Below are positions 17,719-26,793 of a DNA stretch of 64,000 nt, one piece after another. The DNA comes from Flavobacterium sp. Its GTDB lineage: Bacteria; Bacteroidota; Bacteroidia; Flavobacteriales; Flavobacteriaceae. The notes under the pieces are model-generated. The model saw only the letters and a program-made list of their open reading frames with translations. It was not told the origin of the DNA and made no database searches. How positions within the stretch are numbered: position 1 is the stretch's first letter; every line of letters starts with the position of its first letter. Both the position numbers and the translations under genes were made by a program. The stretch lies in NCBI RefSeq assembly GCF_027490375.1, contig NZ_JAIXYH010000070.1, forward strand, positions 104,874-168,873. The letters are read 5' to 3'.

Positions 17719-18009
17719 ATGAGTGAAATAGCTGCCATAGTAACGACGCTTGAGAATCGGATAAACGCGTTATTGGCTCGTTTGCAGCAAATTGAGCTAC
17801 ATAACAGTCAGTTAACAACGGCGTTAACCGACTCAAAAGCAAGAGAAGAGCAGTTAAATTTGAAGATTCAAGAACTTGCGCAGGCGCTAGAAGCTCAGAA
17901 AATGGCCAATTCTTTACTTGGCAGTGACGAATATAAAAGAGATACGAAGCTTAAAATAAATTCATTGATTCGAGAAATTGACTATTGCATAGCGCAATTA
18001 GCAGACTAG
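17719..18009 (+). CDS. Short coiled-coil protein upstream of ZapA
   Basis: The 96-residue protein is almost entirely helical, with heptad-like spacing of leucines from residue 8 to 62, and no membrane segment. Its stop is directly followed by the zapA ATG, so the two are translated together. The family regularly sits before zapA in Bacteroidota, as I recall, and could be a division-ring partner of ZapA analogous to ZapB; that role is inference from position and coiled coil only. Confidence 0.8.
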   Translation: MSEIAAIVTTLENRINALLARLQQIELHNSQLTTALTDSKAREEQLNLKIQELAQALEAQKMANSLLGSDEYKRDTKLKINSLIREIDYCIAQLAD

Positions 18010-18303
18010 ATGGACGACAAATTAAAGATCAAAATATCAATTGCAGACCGAGTTTATCCGCTCACTGTAGATTTTTCGCAAGAGGAAGCGTTACGACTTG
18101 CCTCGAAGAAAATTGATGCCATGATCAAGCAATTTGAAGAAAACTATGCCGTTAGAGACAAGCAAGATGTTTTGGCTATGTGCGCCTTACAGTTTGCTTC
18201 TCAGTTGGAGCAACAGCAAATTGATAAGCAAAATATTGATGTGCAAACGCTCGAAAAGCTCAAGAATATGAATGCTATTTTAGGACAAGTGCTCGAAAAA
18301 TAA
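18010..18303 (+). CDS. zapA: Cell division protein ZapA
   Basis: The 97-residue protein begins LKIKISIADRVYPLTVDFSQEEALRLASKKID, the compact ZapA fold, followed by a C-terminal coiled coil. ZapA tetramers bundle FtsZ filaments at midcell. It directly abuts the upstream coiled-coil gene and is followed by the 6S RNA, an order known from other bacteria where ssrS lies next to zapA. Family assignment is firm although length and sequence are short. Confidence 0.92.
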   Translation: MDDKLKIKISIADRVYPLTVDFSQEEALRLASKKIDAMIKQFEENYAVRDKQDVLAMCALQFASQLEQQQIDKQNIDVQTLEKLKNMNAILGQVLEK

Positions 18304-18326
18304 CGTTCTTAACATACATCGATACT

Positions 18327-18487
18327 GCCTGCATTAATTCATTATTGGTAAACTCAACACTAACAAATTAGAATGAGCAAATCGGTATTACTACAGCATG
18401 CTGCCTTTGTCGCAGATCCTGGAACAATACGCTAGCTCAAAACTTGTCTTTACGAGTTTATTCACAGATTAATGCAGGCTTTTTTTT
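18327..18487 (+). ncRNA. ssrS: 6S RNA (6S-Flavo type) with its terminator
   Basis: The stretch folds as a long hairpin with a central bubble, the shape by which 6S RNA mimics an open promoter and holds RNA polymerase. The closing stem is a perfect 12-pair helix, 18327-18338 with 18468-18479 (GCCTGCATTAAT and its complement), followed by a T run, so stem and tail also act as terminator. Inner pairings are TAAACTC 18349-18355 with 18454-18460, GAGC 18375-18378 with 18435-18438, and GTATT 18385-18389 with 18426-18430. Position between zapA and rny fits the known flavobacterial 6S RNA. No covariance search was run. Confidence 0.87.
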
Positions 18488-18503
18488 AAACTTAACCCAA
18501 AAT

Positions 18504-20063
18504 ATGAACACAATTGCAATTATTGCAGCGATTATCGGAATTGTAGGCGGATTTCTAATCGCTAAATTCTTGGAAAAGAAAAACGTCTCAAACCTGATAA
18601 AGAACGCAAAAAAGGAAGCCGCATCGATCTTAAAAGATGCAGCCTTAGAAGCTGAAAACATAAAGAAAGATAAGATTCTTCAAGCAAAAGAGAAGTTTCT
18701 TGAAATGAAAGCCGAACACGAGCAAGTAATCTTATCGCGCGATAAGAAAGTTGCCGAAGTAGAAAAACGCATTCGCGATAAAGAATCGCAAGTTTCAGGT
18801 GAACTCGCTAAGGCCAAGAAAATTAACGACGATTACGAGGCTAAAACCAAGGAATTGTCGGCTAAAATCGAAGTACTCGAACGCAAACAACAAGAAGTTG
18901 ATCGCATGCACAAGAGTCAGTTAGAGCAACTCGAGGTGATTTCAGGATTATCAACCGAGGAAGCTAAAAATCAGCTTATAGAAGGATTGAAAGCAGAAGC
19001 GCGCTCTAACGCCATGGCGTACATTCAGGAAACGGTTGAAGAAGCGAAACTTACCGCACATCAAGAAGCGAAAAAGATCATCATCAATACCATTCAACGT
19101 GTGGGAACTGAAGAAGCCGTTGAAAACTGCGTTTCGGTATTCAACATTGAATCGGATGATGTTAAAGGTCGTATAATCGGGCGAGAAGGTAGAAACATCC
19201 GCGCGATTGAAGCCGCAACTGGTGTTGAAATTATTGTAGACGACACGCCGGAAGCCATTATTTTATCGTGCTTCGACCCTGTACGTCGCGAAATTGCACG
19301 ACTTGCTTTACACAAATTAGTAACCGACGGACGTATTCACCCGGCTCGTATCGAAGAAGTTGTTGCCAAAACAACCAAACAAATCGAGGAAGAAATTGTT
19401 GAAGTGGGTAAACGTACTGTTATTGATTTGGGAATTCACGGTTTACATCCAGAGCTGATTAAGGTGGTTGGACGTATGAAATACCGCTCGTCTTACGGAC
19501 AAAACTTACTTCAACACAGTAGAGAAGTTTCGAAGTTATGTGGATTGATGGCTGCGGAATTAGGACTTAATGTAAAACTTGCTAAACGCGCCGGACTACT
19601 CCACGATATTGGTAAAGTTCCGGAAACGGAAAGCGATTTACCACACGCCTTACTTGGTATGCAGTGGGCCGAGAAATACGGCGAAAAAGAAGAAGTTTGT
19701 AATGCCATTGGTGCGCACCACGACGAAATCGAAATGAAATCGTTGTTGTCGCCAATTGTTCAAGTTTGCGATGCTATTTCAGGTGCACGACCAGGTGCGC
19801 GCCGCCAAGTGCTCGATTCGTACATTCAGCGTTTGAAAGATTTGGAAGATATTGCTTACGGCTTTAACGGCGTGAAAAATGCGTATGCAATTCAAGCGGG
19901 TCGCGAATTGCGCGTAATCGTTGAAAGTGAAAAAGTTAGCGATGACCACGCTGCCAGTTTAAGTTTTGATATTTCGCAGAAAATTCAAACAGAAATGACG
20001 TATCCTGGGCAGGTAAAAATTACGGTTATTCGTGAAACACGTGCGGTAAATATCGCGAAGTAG
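18504..20063 (+). CDS. rny: Ribonuclease Y
   Basis: RNase Y is a membrane-anchored endonuclease that starts mRNA decay. The 519-residue protein has an N-terminal membrane segment (4-22), a long charged coiled coil (about 25-180), a KH domain with [11 protein letters not shown] at 222-232, and an HD phosphohydrolase domain with the metal site [10 protein letters not shown] (HD at 367-368). I start at 18504 because the frame upstream, to 18444, runs through the 6S RNA and its terminator. A good terminator follows the gene. Confidence 0.96.
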   Translation: MNTIAIIAAIIGIVGGFLIAKFLEKKNVSNLIKNAKKEAASILKDAALEAENIKKDKILQAKEKFLEMKAEHEQVILSRDKKVAEVEKRIRDKESQVSGELAKAKKINDDYEAKTKELSAKIEVLERKQQEVDRMHKSQLEQLEVISGLSTEEAKNQLIEGLKAEARSNAMAYIQETVEEAKLTAHQEAKKIIINTIQRVGTEEAVENCVSVFNIESDDVKGRIIGREGRNIRAIEAATGVEIIVDDTPEAIILSCFDPVRREIARLALHKLVTDGRIHPARIEEVVAKTTKQIEEEIVEVGKRTVIDLGIHGLHPELIKVVGRMKYRSSYGQNLLQHSREVSKLCGLMAAELGLNVKLAKRAGLLHDIGKVPETESDLPHALLGMQWAEKYGEKEEVCNAIGAHHDEIEMKSLLSPIVQVCDAISGARPGARRQVLDSYIQRLKDLEDIAYGFNGVKNAYAIQAGRELRVIVESEKVSDDHAASLSFDISQKIQTEMTYPGQVKITVIRETRAVNIAK

Positions 20064-20086
20064 CGAAAAGAACTTTTTAATAAGGT

Positions 20087-20123
20087 AACGAGATTTCGAC
20101 TTTGGTTGGAATCTCGTTTTTTT
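20087..20123 (+). terminator. Rho-independent terminator of rny
   Basis: AACGAGATT at 20087-20095 pairs perfectly with AATCTCGTT at 20110-20118 and is followed by further T. Confidence 0.85.
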
Positions 20124-20142
20124 ATGACTTGTAATAAACGAG

Positions 20143-20295
20143 AGAACGATTTTCGAGCACGGATTTTGCAGCAGCGATAGTAGCGGCATCCTGCTGCGAG
20201 CGGCGTTTGCCGAGCAGCAGATACAGCGGATAGCGCGGTGCCGGCTGGAGCAACAGTTATTGATGAAAACGAATTTTGCCGGCAGCTGCCCAAAT
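20143..20295 (-). repeat. Dispersed structured element, copy C
   Basis: On the minus strand: TTTGGGCAGCTGCCGGC, then ATCCGCTGTATCTGCTGC, a hairpin (plus-strand arms CTGCTGC 20191-20197 and GCAGCAG 20214-20220), AGGATGCCGCTAC, and CGAAAATCGTTCTC at the end. The gene-free stretch 20124-20562 holds this element; in its remaining 270 bases I see nothing convincing. Confidence 0.72.
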
Positions 20296-20562
20296 AAAAA
20301 TGCTACCTACAATTGTAAAATCTCCTGCTTTGAAGTCGAATTCTAAAAAGATTTACTCCTTTTTTTGGGCGGCATTTCGCGCTTTTCACTACAAGTACGC
20401 AGCAAAATTCGCACATCCCTACGGCATTTTTGCGCTTCCGTTGGTCGCACAAAACTTCCAAGGGCTCTTGCTCATTTGCTTTGCGTGCTTTCCGTTTCAA
20501 TCGCGGCCGCGGGCAATCGTTTCCAATGAAAATGTGTTCGTCGAAATAACTACTTTTGAACC

Positions 20563-20796
20563 ATGGAAAAAGTGAAGCTCATTTGGGATTTTCGCGGCGC
20601 AGCAGCATCGCAAACCGCGGTACATCACGCAAAACATTTAACGGAATTTGCCGCCGCCGAGCACGCAAATTTTTACGAGATTGGCTCAGAAAACGTTTCT
20701 GAATTTCATTCCCTGGCCTTTGTAATCGTGCAGCGCGATGAAATTTTAAAATACCGAGATATTCTAAAACCGCATCGCGCTGTATTGGCTGATTAA
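20563..20796 (+). CDS. Small conserved hypothetical protein
   Basis: The 77-residue protein begins MEKVKLIWDFRGAAASQTA and has HHAKHLTEFAA and a C-terminal RDILKPHRAVL. I recall small proteins of this pattern in many flavobacteria, with no known role. It has no signal peptide or membrane segment. It ends one base before the recQ stop on the opposite strand. Coding is supported by the family pattern rather than by size. Confidence 0.72.
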   Translation: MEKVKLIWDFRGAAASQTAVHHAKHLTEFAAAEHANFYEIGSENVSEFHSLAFVIVQRDEILKYRDILKPHRAVLAD

Positions 20797-20797
20797 C

Positions 20798-22993
20798 TTA
20801 GTTTGCTACTTCGCTGATAAATTTGATGCGCATCAATCGCAATTCATCAATATCGTATTCGCCGTCGAACTCCTTTAATGCATCTTCAATGCGATCGGTT
20901 TCCGACTCCATAAAGTAATCGTGAATTTCTTCCTGCTGATCTTCGTCGAGAATATCGTCGATCCAATATTTGATATTTAGTTTGGTTCCGGCGTAAACAA
21001 TTTGCTCCATTTCTTTCAGCAAGGCATCCATCGTTAAGCCTTTTGCCGATGCGATATCGTCGAGTGAAAGCTTGCGATCGATGTTTTGAATGATGTACAA
21101 TTTATTAGCCGAATTTGCCCCAGTTGACTTCACCACCAAATCGTCCGGACGAATGATATCGTTCTCTTCCACGTAACGATTAATCATTTCCACGAATTCC
21201 TTGCCGTATTTTTTGGCCTTGCCCTCTCCTACTCCATGCACATTGCTCAATTCTTCGAGCGTTGTTGGATACTTGAGTGCCATATCTTCGAGCGACGGAT
21301 CTTGAAAAACCACAAACGGTGGAACGCCCGCTTTCTTGGCAACTTTCTTGCGTAAATCGCGGAGAATCGCCATCAACGCTTCGTCGGCTGTTCCCGAAGA
21401 TTTACTTGCCGTTACGATCGAATCGTCTTCATTTTCATCGTATTCGTGGTCTTCCGACATCATAAACGAAGTTGGATTATCGATGTAATCCAAACCTTTT
21501 TCGGTAACTTTTAAAATTCCGTAGGTTTCAATGTCTTTCGTCAGCAAACCTTCCACCAAAACTTGGCGGATGAGCGCCATCCAATAGCGCTCGTCGTGTT
21601 TTTCGCCCGAACCAAAAAACGTCTGCGAATCGGTTCTGTGCGCTTTGATCACCGCATTTACTTTACCTATTAAGGTGTAAATTACTTCTTTGGCTTTGTA
21701 TAAATGCTTGGTATCGCGAACTACTTTCAACAATTTTACGACTTGATCTTGCGCTTCTACCTTTGATTTTGGATTGCGCACGTTGTCGTCCATATCGGCG
21801 CCTTCGCCGTTTTCGCTATCGAACTCTTCTCCAAAATAATGAAGCAGGAATTTTCGTCGCGACATCGAAGTTTCTGCGTAAGCAACGACTTCCTGCAAGA
21901 GTGCGAATCCGATTTCTTGTTCAGCAACGGGTTTCCCCGACATGAACTTTTCGAGTTTCTCGACATCTTTATAGGAGTAGTAAGCCAAGCAGTAGCCTTC
22001 GCCACCGTCGCGACCTGCACGACCCGTTTCTTGATAATAACTTTCTAAACTCTTAGGAATGTCGTGATGAATAACGAAACGCACGTCGGGTTTATCGATT
22101 CCCATACCAAAGGCAATGGTAGCCACAACAACATCAACATCTTCCATCAGGAACATATCTTGATGTTTGGCACGTGTTTTTGCATCGAGGCCGGCGTGAT
22201 ACGGCACAGCGCTGATGCCGTTAACTTGCAAAACTTGGGCGATGGCTTCTACTTTCTTGCGACTTAAACAGTAGATAATTCCCGACTTTCCTTTGTATTG
22301 ACGTATGAATCGGATGATATCCGCCTCGACATTTTTAGTTTTCGGACGTACATCGTAGAATAAATTCGGACGATTAAACGACGCTTTAAAAGTTTTTGCA
22401 TCGGTCATATCCAAATTTTTCAAGATATCTTCTTGAACTTTTGGCGTTGCGGTTGCGGTTAACCCGATTACGGGAACTTCGCCCAACTGTTTGATGATAT
22501 GTCGCAAATTGCGGTATTCCGGACGGAAGTCGTGACCCCATTCCGAAATACAGTGCGCTTCGTCTATGGCAACAAAAGAAATGGGAACAGATCGTAGAAA
22601 CTGAACATATTCCTCTTTTGTAAGCGATTCGGGCGCAACATATAGGAGTTTGGTGACACCATTTGTGATGTCTTTTTTAACCTGATTGATTTCCGTTTTA
22701 TTCAGCGAAGAGTTTAAAACATGAGCAACTCCTTCTTTGTCGGAAAGGCTTCGAATGGCATCGACCTGATTTTTCATCAGGGCAATTAGCGGCGAAACAA
22801 CGATAGCTGTTCCTTCTAAAACAAGCGCTGGAAGCTGGTAGCAGAGCGACTTACCGCCGCCGGTTGGCATTATTACAAAAGTATTTTGATTGGCGAGAAT
22901 ACTCCGAATTACTTGTTCTTGAAGCCCTTTAAAGCTGTCAAAACCAAAGTGTTTCTTGAGCTCATTATGAATGTCGATTTCCTTATTATTCAT
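20798..22993 (-). CDS. recQ: ATP-dependent DNA helicase RecQ
   Basis: A 3'-5' helicase for recombination and replication-fork repair. Motif I is MPTGGGKSLCYQLP near residue 40, motif II DEAHCISEWGHDFRPEY near 140, and motif VI QETGRAGRDG near 325. A RQC-type winged helix follows, but the four zinc cysteines usual in RecQ are not evident near residues 370-410. An HRDC domain is at about 555-635 (FVVFQDPSLEDMA, LSNVHGVGEGKAKKYG), then a 90-residue tail. The length of 731 matches Bacteroidota RecQ. It is transcribed divergently from kdsD. Confidence 0.95.
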   Translation of the reverse strand: MNNKEIDIHNELKKHFGFDSFKGLQEQVIRSILANQNTFVIMPTGGGKSLCYQLPALVLEGTAIVVSPLIALMKNQVDAIRSLSDKEGVAHVLNSSLNKTEINQVKKDITNGVTKLLYVAPESLTKEEYVQFLRSVPISFVAIDEAHCISEWGHDFRPEYRNLRHIIKQLGEVPVIGLTATATPKVQEDILKNLDMTDAKTFKASFNRPNLFYDVRPKTKNVEADIIRFIRQYKGKSGIIYCLSRKKVEAIAQVLQVNGISAVPYHAGLDAKTRAKHQDMFLMEDVDVVVATIAFGMGIDKPDVRFVIHHDIPKSLESYYQETGRAGRDGGEGYCLAYYSYKDVEKLEKFMSGKPVAEQEIGFALLQEVVAYAETSMSRRKFLLHYFGEEFDSENGEGADMDDNVRNPKSKVEAQDQVVKLLKVVRDTKHLYKAKEVIYTLIGKVNAVIKAHRTDSQTFFGSGEKHDERYWMALIRQVLVEGLLTKDIETYGILKVTEKGLDYIDNPTSFMMSEDHEYDENEDDSIVTASKSSGTADEALMAILRDLRKKVAKKAGVPPFVVFQDPSLEDMALKYPTTLEELSNVHGVGEGKAKKYGKEFVEMINRYVEENDIIRPDDLVVKSTGANSANKLYIIQNIDRKLSLDDIASAKGLTMDALLKEMEQIVYAGTKLNIKYWIDDILDEDQQEEIHDYFMESETDRIEDALKEFDGEYDIDELRLMRIKFISEVAN

Positions 22994-23030
22994 GCGATAA
23001 AAAAGGGGATTTTACTTAATTTTGCAATAC

Positions 23031-23060
23031 TAAAAGTACAACATTCCTCTGAATCTACAA
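23031..23060 (-). promoter_or_regulatory. Promoter of recQ
   Basis: On the minus strand TTG, exactly 19 bases, then TACTTTTA, which matches TAnnTTTG at all but the last base. It lies about 40 bases before the recQ ATG. On the plus strand TAATTTTG at 23017-23024 could serve kdsD. Confidence 0.55.
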
Positions 23061-23082
23061 ATACTTCTCAAGTACACTTTTC

Positions 23083-24045
23083 ATGACGCAAATAAACATC
23101 CTTGATACCGCCAAACGAACGATTTTATCTGAAAGTAAGGCGATTGAAAAGTTGGCAGACTTATTAACTCTCGATTTTGTTTCGGCAGTGGAAGCGATAC
23201 TTTCGATGAAAGGTCGTTTAGTGGTTACCGGAATTGGAAAAAGTGCCATCATTGCCCAAAAAATTGTAGCTACTTTAAACAGTACTGGAACGCCTTCTTT
23301 ATTTCTTCATGCTTCCGAAGCCATTCACGGCGATTTAGGTATGGTGCAAGCTGGCGATGTTGTTATTTGCATCAGCAAAAGCGGCAACAGTCCGGAAATT
23401 AAAGTACTTGCGCCGATTATTAAACGCTTTGGAAATATTTTGATCGGAATGACAGGCAACACGCATTCGTTTTTAGCACAGCAATCCGATTTAGTTCTCG
23501 ACACAACCGTAACCGAGGAGGCTTGCCCGCTTAATTTAGCACCAACTTCCTCGACGACAGCTCAGCTGGTTATGGGCGATGCTTTGGCGGTGACTTTAAT
23601 GGAAATGAAACAGTTTACTGCCGAGGATTTTGCGAAGTATCATCCGGGCGGCGCATTGGGCAAGAAATTGCTGCTTCGCGTAAAAGATATGCTCGCCAAT
23701 ACATTTAAACCGCAAGTGAGTCCAGACACTTCAATAAAAGCAACGATTTTCGAAATTTCTGAAAAGCGTTTAGGCGTGGCTGCTGTGGTCGATCAAGGTA
23801 AGGTAGTTGGTATCATTACCGACGGCGATATTCGTAGAATGCTTAATAAGACAGACAGTATTAGTGGTTTAACGGCTAAAGATATCATGACGGTGCATCC
23901 GAAAACCATCACGTCGAATACCATGGTTGTTGATGCTTTGAATATTTTGGAAGATTTTTCGATTACACAGCTGGTTGTTGTAGACAACGAAGAGTATAAA
24001 GGTGTACTTCATTTACACGATATTTTAAAAGAAGGAATAGTATAA
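23083..24045 (+). CDS. kdsD: Arabinose-5-phosphate isomerase (KdsD/KpsF/GutQ family)
   Basis: Converts ribulose-5-P to arabinose-5-P, the first step toward Kdo of LPS. The sugar isomerase (SIS) domain spans about residues 35-190, with GIGKSAIIAQKI and the HASEAIHGDLGMV signature. Two CBS domains at about 205-320 (ITDGDIRRML, DILEDFS-type strand) complete the standard layout and length. The stop overlaps the tatC start by one base. Together with lptB three genes downstream, it supports an LPS-building role. Confidence 0.94.
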   Translation: MTQINILDTAKRTILSESKAIEKLADLLTLDFVSAVEAILSMKGRLVVTGIGKSAIIAQKIVATLNSTGTPSLFLHASEAIHGDLGMVQAGDVVICISKSGNSPEIKVLAPIIKRFGNILIGMTGNTHSFLAQQSDLVLDTTVTEEACPLNLAPTSSTTAQLVMGDALAVTLMEMKQFTAEDFAKYHPGGALGKKLLLRVKDMLANTFKPQVSPDTSIKATIFEISEKRLGVAAVVDQGKVVGIITDGDIRRMLNKTDSISGLTAKDIMTVHPKTITSNTMVVDALNILEDFSITQLVVVDNEEYKGVLHLHDILKEGIV

Positions 24046-24878
24046 TGGCTGAAAAAAGCATGAAAGAGATGACTTTTTTAGATCATCTTGAAGCACTTCG
24101 CTGGATGTTGATTCGCAGCACTGTTGCCATTTTAATATGTGCTGTAGTGGCGTATTTTTTCATTGATTTTATCTTTTCGGATATCATCTTTGCCGCAACA
24201 CGACCCGATTTTATCACCTATGAATTCTTTTGTGAAACCACCAAGTACTTAGGTCTCGACGACGAATCGACCTGTGTAAAGGATTTTAGTTTCATCATAC
24301 AAAATACGAATGTTGGCGGACAATTTTCCATTTTCATTTGGACGTGCATTGCCGCAGGTTTTATCCTCGGATTTCCTTACATCCTGTTTGAAATTTGGAA
24401 ATTCATCAAGCCGGCATTATACGAGAAGGAACGAAAAATGGCAATCGCATTTGTATTCGTAACTTCTTTACTTTTTTTCCTCGGCGTCTTGTTCGGATTT
24501 TACTTGGTCGTGCCTTTATCGGTAAATTTCTTCGCCACTTTTGTAGTGAGCGATACGATAGTGAACCAATTTAACGTTGATTCGTACATATCGATGGTAA
24601 AAACTTCGCTAATTGCCTCTGGCTTGGTTTTTGAATTGCCGGTAATTATCTATTTCTTAGCCAAACTTGGTCTGGTAACGGCCGAATTTCTAAGAAAATA
24701 TCGAAGATTTGCCATCGTAATCATATTAATTATCGCAGCAATTGTTACGCCACCCGATGTAACCTCGCAATTATTGGTAAGTATTCCGATACTGGTGCTG
24801 TATGAATGCAGTATTTTTATCGCTAAAGTAGTAGTAAATAATCGTTTGAAAAATGAGCAATCTAGTAACCGAATTTAA
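24045..24878 (+). CDS. tatC: Sec-independent translocase subunit TatC
   Basis: TatC receives twin-arginine signal peptides in the inner membrane. The protein begins with MTFLDHLEALRW (the conserved FxxHLxELR motif in variant form) and has six membrane segments, with FEIWKFIKPALYEKER in the first cytoplasmic loop and ITPPDVTSQLL near the end. An insertion in the first periplasmic loop (residues 50-90) is usual in Bacteroidota. TatA is not in the window. It overlaps kdsD by one base and the next gene by 26. Confidence 0.95.
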   Translation: MAEKSMKEMTFLDHLEALRWMLIRSTVAILICAVVAYFFIDFIFSDIIFAATRPDFITYEFFCETTKYLGLDDESTCVKDFSFIIQNTNVGGQFSIFIWTCIAAGFILGFPYILFEIWKFIKPALYEKERKMAIAFVFVTSLLFFLGVLFGFYLVVPLSVNFFATFVVSDTIVNQFNVDSYISMVKTSLIASGLVFELPVIIYFLAKLGLVTAEFLRKYRRFAIVIILIIAAIVTPPDVTSQLLVSIPILVLYECSIFIAKVVVNNRLKNEQSSNRI

Positions 24879-25206
24879 CGAATACCGTTCTAAAATGAAT
24901 GAAAAACTGCTTTCCGACCCGAACAAGGTTGTGAAACGCATTTTCAATCTAGATACCAATGCCTATCAAGAAGGTGCACTCGACGTGAAAACAAAAGAGC
25001 TTTTGGGCTTGGTAGCGTCGACTGTTTTGCGTTGCGACGATTGCGTTAAATACCACTTAGAAACCAGCTACAAACACGGCGTAACCAAAGAAGAAATGAT
25101 GGAAGCCATGGGAATTGCTACGCTGGTTGGCGGAACCATAGTTATTCCGCATTTGCGTCGGGCATACGAGTTTTGGGAAGCTTTAGAAGAACAATCAAAC
25201 CAATAA
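24853..25206 (+). CDS. Carboxymuconolactone decarboxylase / AhpD-like protein
   Basis: The 117-residue helical protein has the AhpD-type redox motif CDDC followed by xxxH (RCDDCVKYHLE, residues 57-67) and the HGVTKEEMMEAMGIA helix. Family members act as thiol-disulfide carriers or peroxidase partners; the specific partner here is unknown. Its start lies inside the 3' end of tatC and its stop is two bases before lptB, so translation is coupled along the operon. Confidence 0.88.
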   Translation: MSNLVTEFNEYRSKMNEKLLSDPNKVVKRIFNLDTNAYQEGALDVKTKELLGLVASTVLRCDDCVKYHLETSYKHGVTKEEMMEAMGIATLVGGTIVIPHLRRAYEFWEALEEQSNQ

Positions 25207-25208
25207 TA

Positions 25209-25958
25209 ATGATTTTACGCGCAGATAATTTAGTTAAAACCTATAAAGGAAGAAGTGTCGTAAAAGGCGTTTCGGTGGAAGTAAATCAGGGTGAAATCGT
25301 AGGATTGCTCGGCCCGAATGGTGCTGGGAAAACAACTTCATTTTACATGATTGTTGGATTGGTGAAGCCCAACGCAGGCAACATCTATCTCGACGATTTA
25401 GAAATTACCGACTACCCGATGTACAAACGGGCGCAGCAAGGTATTGGCTATTTAGCGCAAGAAGCATCGGTTTTTCGCAAACTGAGTATTGAAGACAATA
25501 TTTTAAGCGTTTTACAACTTACGAATCTTAGTAAAGAACAGCAAGTTGCGAAAATGGAGTCGCTTTTAGACGAATTTTCACTGCAACACATCCGTACCAA
25601 TCGCGGCGATTTACTCTCCGGAGGTGAACGTCGACGTACTGAAATTGCGCGTTGTTTGGCTACCGATCCGAAATTTATTCTTCTAGACGAACCTTTCGCT
25701 GGTGTTGATCCTGTTGCTGTTGAAGATATTCAACGAATCGTAGCGCAACTCAAAAACAAAAACATCGGAATTTTAATTACCGATCACAATGTTCAGGAAA
25801 CGCTTGCCATTACCGATAAAACCTATCTGATGTTTGAAGGCGGCATCTTGAAAGCAGGTGTTCCCGAAGAATTGGTTCAAGACGAAGTTGTTCGCCGCGT
25901 ATATCTCGGTCAGAATTTCGAATTGCGTAAAAAGAAATTAGACTTTACCGCCCAATAG
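25209..25958 (+). CDS. lptB: LPS export ABC transporter ATPase LptB
   Basis: LptB powers LptFG extraction of LPS from the inner membrane. I start at the ATG at 25209; an upstream in-frame extension would overlap the previous gene. Walker A is GPNGAGKTTS, the signature LLSGGERRRTEIARCL and Walker B FILLDEPFAGVDP, with the RANxLxKxYxGR-type start (RADNLVKTYKGRSVV) that separates LptB from other ATPases. Its 3' end overlaps the convergent GH25 gene by 14 bases. Confidence 0.95.
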   Translation: MILRADNLVKTYKGRSVVKGVSVEVNQGEIVGLLGPNGAGKTTSFYMIVGLVKPNAGNIYLDDLEITDYPMYKRAQQGIGYLAQEASVFRKLSIEDNILSVLQLTNLSKEQQVAKMESLLDEFSLQHIRTNRGDLLSGGERRRTEIARCLATDPKFILLDEPFAGVDPVAVEDIQRIVAQLKNKNIGILITDHNVQETLAITDKTYLMFEGGILKAGVPEELVQDEVVRRVYLGQNFELRKKKLDFTAQ

Positions 25959-26793
25959 TTAATCGGTTTAACGCCGCGCTATTTCCTCGGTAAATATTCA
26001 AATCTACCGATCCGCGAATGCCAGGAATTGATCCAGATTCAGAAAATTGCCAAAAAAGTTGCTGCGCAGGAAACTCCCTTTGCGTAACCGTATACGCCGC
26101 AATCCAAAAACGATATCCAGAGAATTCTTCTTCTAAAAACGCTTCTTTAAATTTCTTTCCCGAATAAATAATTGGTTTAACGCCGTAATGCGCTTCCACA
26201 AGGCTCAGCCAATTGCGCAAACCTTTACGCAGATTATGCAAGCTTTGTACTGAAGAAACGCGCTCGATATCTAATATTGGAGGTAAATCGCCGGGCTTTA
26301 ACTGCACTGTTTTTATGAAGTTTTCCGCTTGCGCAGAAGAATTCTCGTCCGGACGAAAGTAATGATATGCGCCTCGAATAACCGCTAATTTACGAATGGC
26401 TTTCCAGTTGCTTTTAAATTGTTTATCGACATAATTCGTTCCAGCTGTGGCGCGCAATACCACAAACTCAATCGGCTTTCCGTATGCAGAGTCAACTTCC
26501 TGCCAACGAATCCGACCTTGATATTCGGAGACATCGATACCGAATGTGCTCTTCGGAAAACTCGTAAAAACTTCTTTGGTACGCTGGTTGGTGTTTGTTG
26601 CGTTGCTGGCTCGTTGTTCGTAACGATCTGTTACAAAGCCTAAATACCGCAACAATGTGGCTTTATTCAACACTATCAAAAGTGCAACAGTTCCACACAA
26701 GAATAGCATGAGAAAAATTCGATTGCGAAGCTGATTTTTCGGATTCGATTTTCGCCTAGGCGCTCGTTTTCTGGGATTTACGTTCCGTGGCAT
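25945..26793 (-). CDS. Glycoside hydrolase family 25 (lysozyme-like), membrane-anchored
   Basis: A basic N-terminal tail is followed by one membrane segment (about residues 26-46), which should anchor the enzyme with its catalytic domain in the periplasm. The GH25 domain spans about 80-275, with GIDVSEYQG, RGAYHYFRP and PILDIE, the last carrying the catalytic acidic residues. It would cleave the MurNAc-GlcNAc bond of peptidoglycan. It overlaps the end of pssA by 38 bases on the same strand. Confidence 0.9.
   Translation of the reverse strand: MPRNVNPRKRAPRRKSNPKNQLRNRIFLMLFLCGTVALLIVLNKATLLRYLGFVTDRYEQRASNATNTNQRTKEVFTSFPKSTFGIDVSEYQGRIRWQEVDSAYGKPIEFVVLRATAGTNYVDKQFKSNWKAIRKLAVIRGAYHYFRPDENSSAQAENFIKTVQLKPGDLPPILDIERVSSVQSLHNLRKGLRNWLSLVEAHYGVKPIIYSGKKFKEAFLEEEFSGYRFWIAAYTVTQREFPAQQLFWQFSESGSIPGIRGSVDLNIYRGNSAALNRLTIGR

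Noticed and set aside
18444..18503. Extended N-terminus of RNase Y
   Set aside because: The added 20 residues would be encoded by the 6S RNA and its terminator; the ATG at 18504 gives the normal start.
20276..20575. A 99-codon frame on the plus strand before the small conserved gene
   Set aside because: Begins within element C, has no family pattern and its composition is unlike neighbouring genes.
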